Source: an uncultured Bacteroides sp.
Lineage (GTDB): Bacteria; Bacteroidota; Bacteroidia; Bacteroidales; Bacteroidaceae
Reading direction: 5' to 3'
Length of the DNA stretch: 64,000 bases
Assembly: GCF_963677715.1 (NCBI RefSeq)
Contig: NZ_OY782495.1
Location: forward strand, 2,036,001-2,100,000
Shown: piece after piece, positions 63,501-64,000 of the stretch
Layout: each line of letters opens with the position of its first letter
Numbering within the stretch: position 1 is the first letter of the stretch
Notes under the pieces: model-generated
Database searches by the model: none
What the model saw: the letters and a program-made list of their open reading frames with translations, nothing else
What the model was told of the DNA's origin: nothing
Made by a program: the position numbers and the translations under genes

Positions 63501-63658
63501 CTGTACTCGAGAAACTAAGAGTATACGTTTCCGGAGAAGATCTTTGGGAACATTCAGGACTGCTTTCTGTATTCGATCCTGAAGTTGGCAACAATGCAAG
63601 TGCCAGTTATTATCCATTCTTCCGCTCATGGGCAGTAGGAGTAAACGTAACATTTTAA
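60545..63658 (+). CDS. second SusC-like TonB-dependent transporter
   Basis: This 1037-residue protein has a signal peptide (LLSVCCFLFLFDVGLSAQ), a carboxypeptidase-like regulatory domain (about 35-110: DIRGLIQDANSKEALIGVSI), a TonB-box region (LQEVVVVGYGTQKKINLTGA), a plug ending VILITTKSGSEG and a long barrel ending VGVNVTF. It differs clearly from the first SusC of the locus and has its own SusD starting 12 bases downstream. The pair could import another glycan fragment or serve a separate PUL. Confidence 0.95.
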   Translation: MKMKRKQFSWKNMQLLSVCCFLFLFDVGLSAQNLVDIRGLIQDANSKEALIGVSILEKGTSNGTITDFDGNFSLKVKPNSTLELSYVGYSTLLIKADQAKGVILMKEDTKTLQEVVVVGYGTQKKINLTGAVTAIDGATIAAKPSSDVLTAMQGEMPGVAVLRSSGQPGSETSGVRIRGFSSANATSALILIDGIEGDMTLLNPNDIASISVLKDAAACAIYGARAAAGVILITTKSGSEGKPRISYNGYYGINTPGNMPERLPAWEEQEFINMSRVNASGSPEWNPEQTSWVGNPNFNYRPNYSNGRWDFFQATNWVDKGTKDYTTQQNHSVSVSGGKKELNYLISAGYYTKNGLLKYGPDKNNRYNFRVKINSEVNPYVDLALTASYNGKFVETNPYGATNILERLYHVRGRQPIFNPEEDINEDPYNGDLQVNPIELMKNGGISKNQYEEYIGKGEMTIKNVIKGLQLRLSAARQSGYYSSEVDKRYLVWYDRLGTTVRFSANDPNSLVKQKNGDYHDTFEALLNYDLKIGQHTIGALAGTTYENYRKDEITGTAKDLNSNDFFTFGYYDSSVVDNTTLADNIDTWAMMSYFGRVNYNYAERYLFEANVRYDGSSRVAPEYRWQAFPSFSAAWRISEEKWFHVPSINNLKLRASWGQLGNGAVLDLYDYIPLINSGTQLGEKYYYQGQLASKSKKWEVISTTNLGLDLGMFNNKLNVTADYYWKYNNNMLASLQVPSLIGITVPNANVGKLKTWGWEFEVGYKDKVGDLNYQVSFNLSDSQNRLIQYDGKNSISEGAVSLLQGYSMNTLWGYKTDGYWSSREEYETYKANNPGYQSFNDAKVSGGDVKYVAQGKADHTIGQGGGTPENPGDLIYLGDSNGRYLYGLNLSMQWKNFDFSMMWQGVAKRKILIDTNTIAPFSSTSNMPWTIHRDYWTEDNPNAYWPRLYSGNTFNYHPSDKWVQDASYIRLKNVQLGYTIPVKKTVLEKLRVYVSGEDLWEHSGLLSVFDPEVGNNASASYYPFFRSWAVGVNVTF

Positions 63659-63669
63659 ATCGTAAAACC

Positions 63670-64000
63670 ATGAATAAAAAAATATTCTTATTCTTGATAG
63701 CCGCATCGCTGTGTGTCACCAGCTGCGACTTAAACAGAGAACCTGAAGACACGCTCGCCGATACTTCTTTCTGGAAAACAGAGACGGACTTGCGTGGAGC
63801 TTGTACCCGACTATACAATCTGCTTGATGGATTCTCGCATGATACCCGTTCGGATGAATTAGTGAAGACTTCCGCGGACGATATTTCAAGTGGACAGCGT
63901 ACCGTACCTTCCACATCCGGCAATTGGTCAGACCCATATTATCGCATCTTTACGGCTAATAATATTATCTTAAAAGGAGCCGGCGCAAATGTTGCTGAAT
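63670..64000 (+). CDS. second SusD-like lipoprotein (partial, 3' end outside window)
   Basis: The ATG at 63670 opens a frame that runs off the window end after about 110 codons. The N-terminus MNKKIFLFLIAASLCVTSC is a lipoprotein signal, followed by DLNREPEDTLADTSFW and RLYNLLDGFSHDTRSDE, which fit the start of SusD-family proteins. It lies 12 bases after the second susC-type gene, the standard susCD arrangement. Confidence 0.9.
   Translation, partial: MNKKIFLFLIAASLCVTSCDLNREPEDTLADTSFWKTETDLRGACTRLYNLLDGFSHDTRSDELVKTSADDISSGQRTVPSTSGNWSDPYYRIFTANNIILKGAGANVAE

Overview
The window looks like a stretch of Bacteroides (or close Bacteroidales) chromosome. The support is: 6-phosphofructokinase, acpP-fabF-rnc and infB-nusA-rimP proteins of Bacteroides type; SusC/SusD pairs with a SusR-like hybrid sensor/regulator; promoter elements of the TAnnTTTG type; few obvious Shine-Dalgarno sites; and an A+T-rich sequence. 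No tRNA, rRNA or CRISPR array was seen. Most of the window is ordinary core genome.

Layout: 1-3826 holds infB (cut by the window edge), nusA and rimP on the minus strand. 4097-7035 has a small membrane protein, a YgjP-type metallopeptidase and two tandem DUF2807 adhesin-like paralogues. 7351-8838 (minus) is an ECF sigma / putative anti-sigma / DUF4252 operon. 8899-13083 (minus) carries argB, speA, aroK and a nitroreductase; 13208-13831 is a viroplasmin-type RNase H. 13885-14205 is a small gene broken by one stop codon. 14480-25948 is a lipopolysaccharide/surface glycan locus (two GT9 enzymes, an InaA-like kinase, a CDP-glycerol transferase-like protein, DUF4254 and a family 4 glycosyltransferase gene). 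26339-47666 is housekeeping: pdxB, purN, acpP, fabF, rnc, pfkA, a GH3-family protein, an SNF2 helicase, cysS, several envelope proteins, dapB, two signal-peptidase-like genes and a WbqC protein. 47659-64000 is a polysaccharide utilisation locus: a SusR-like regulator, a GH30 glycanase, a surface glycan-binding lipoprotein, SusC/SusD, a GH18 enzyme, then a second SusC and the start of a second SusD. GH30 plus GH18 suggests beta-glucan and chitin-like substrates such as fungal cell wall; that is inference.

The most interesting region is 16255-21911, a nested mobile element inside the glycosyltransferase gene. An IS21-family element with TGGA...TCCA ends and a 6-bp target duplication (TTACTA) splits the gene; removing the element and one duplication copy restores the reading frame. 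Within it lies a recombinase-in-trio (RIT) element: three overlapping tyrosine recombinase genes between two inverted 81-bp termini. The RIT is flanked on both sides by the 5' halves of two different istA genes, both cut at the same conserved PKDK codons just before the expected catalytic Glu. A second IS21 end with four exact 24-bp repeats and an istB 3' remnant complete the structure. The simplest history is two RIT insertions at the same conserved istA site in two IS21 elements, followed by deletion between the two RIT copies.

Other points to look at: the second signal-peptidase-like protein lacks both the Ser and the Lys of the catalytic dyad; five 22-bp tandem repeats precede cysS; the PFK has a mixed ATP/PPi signature; and a strong terminator hairpin sits between susD and the GH18 gene.
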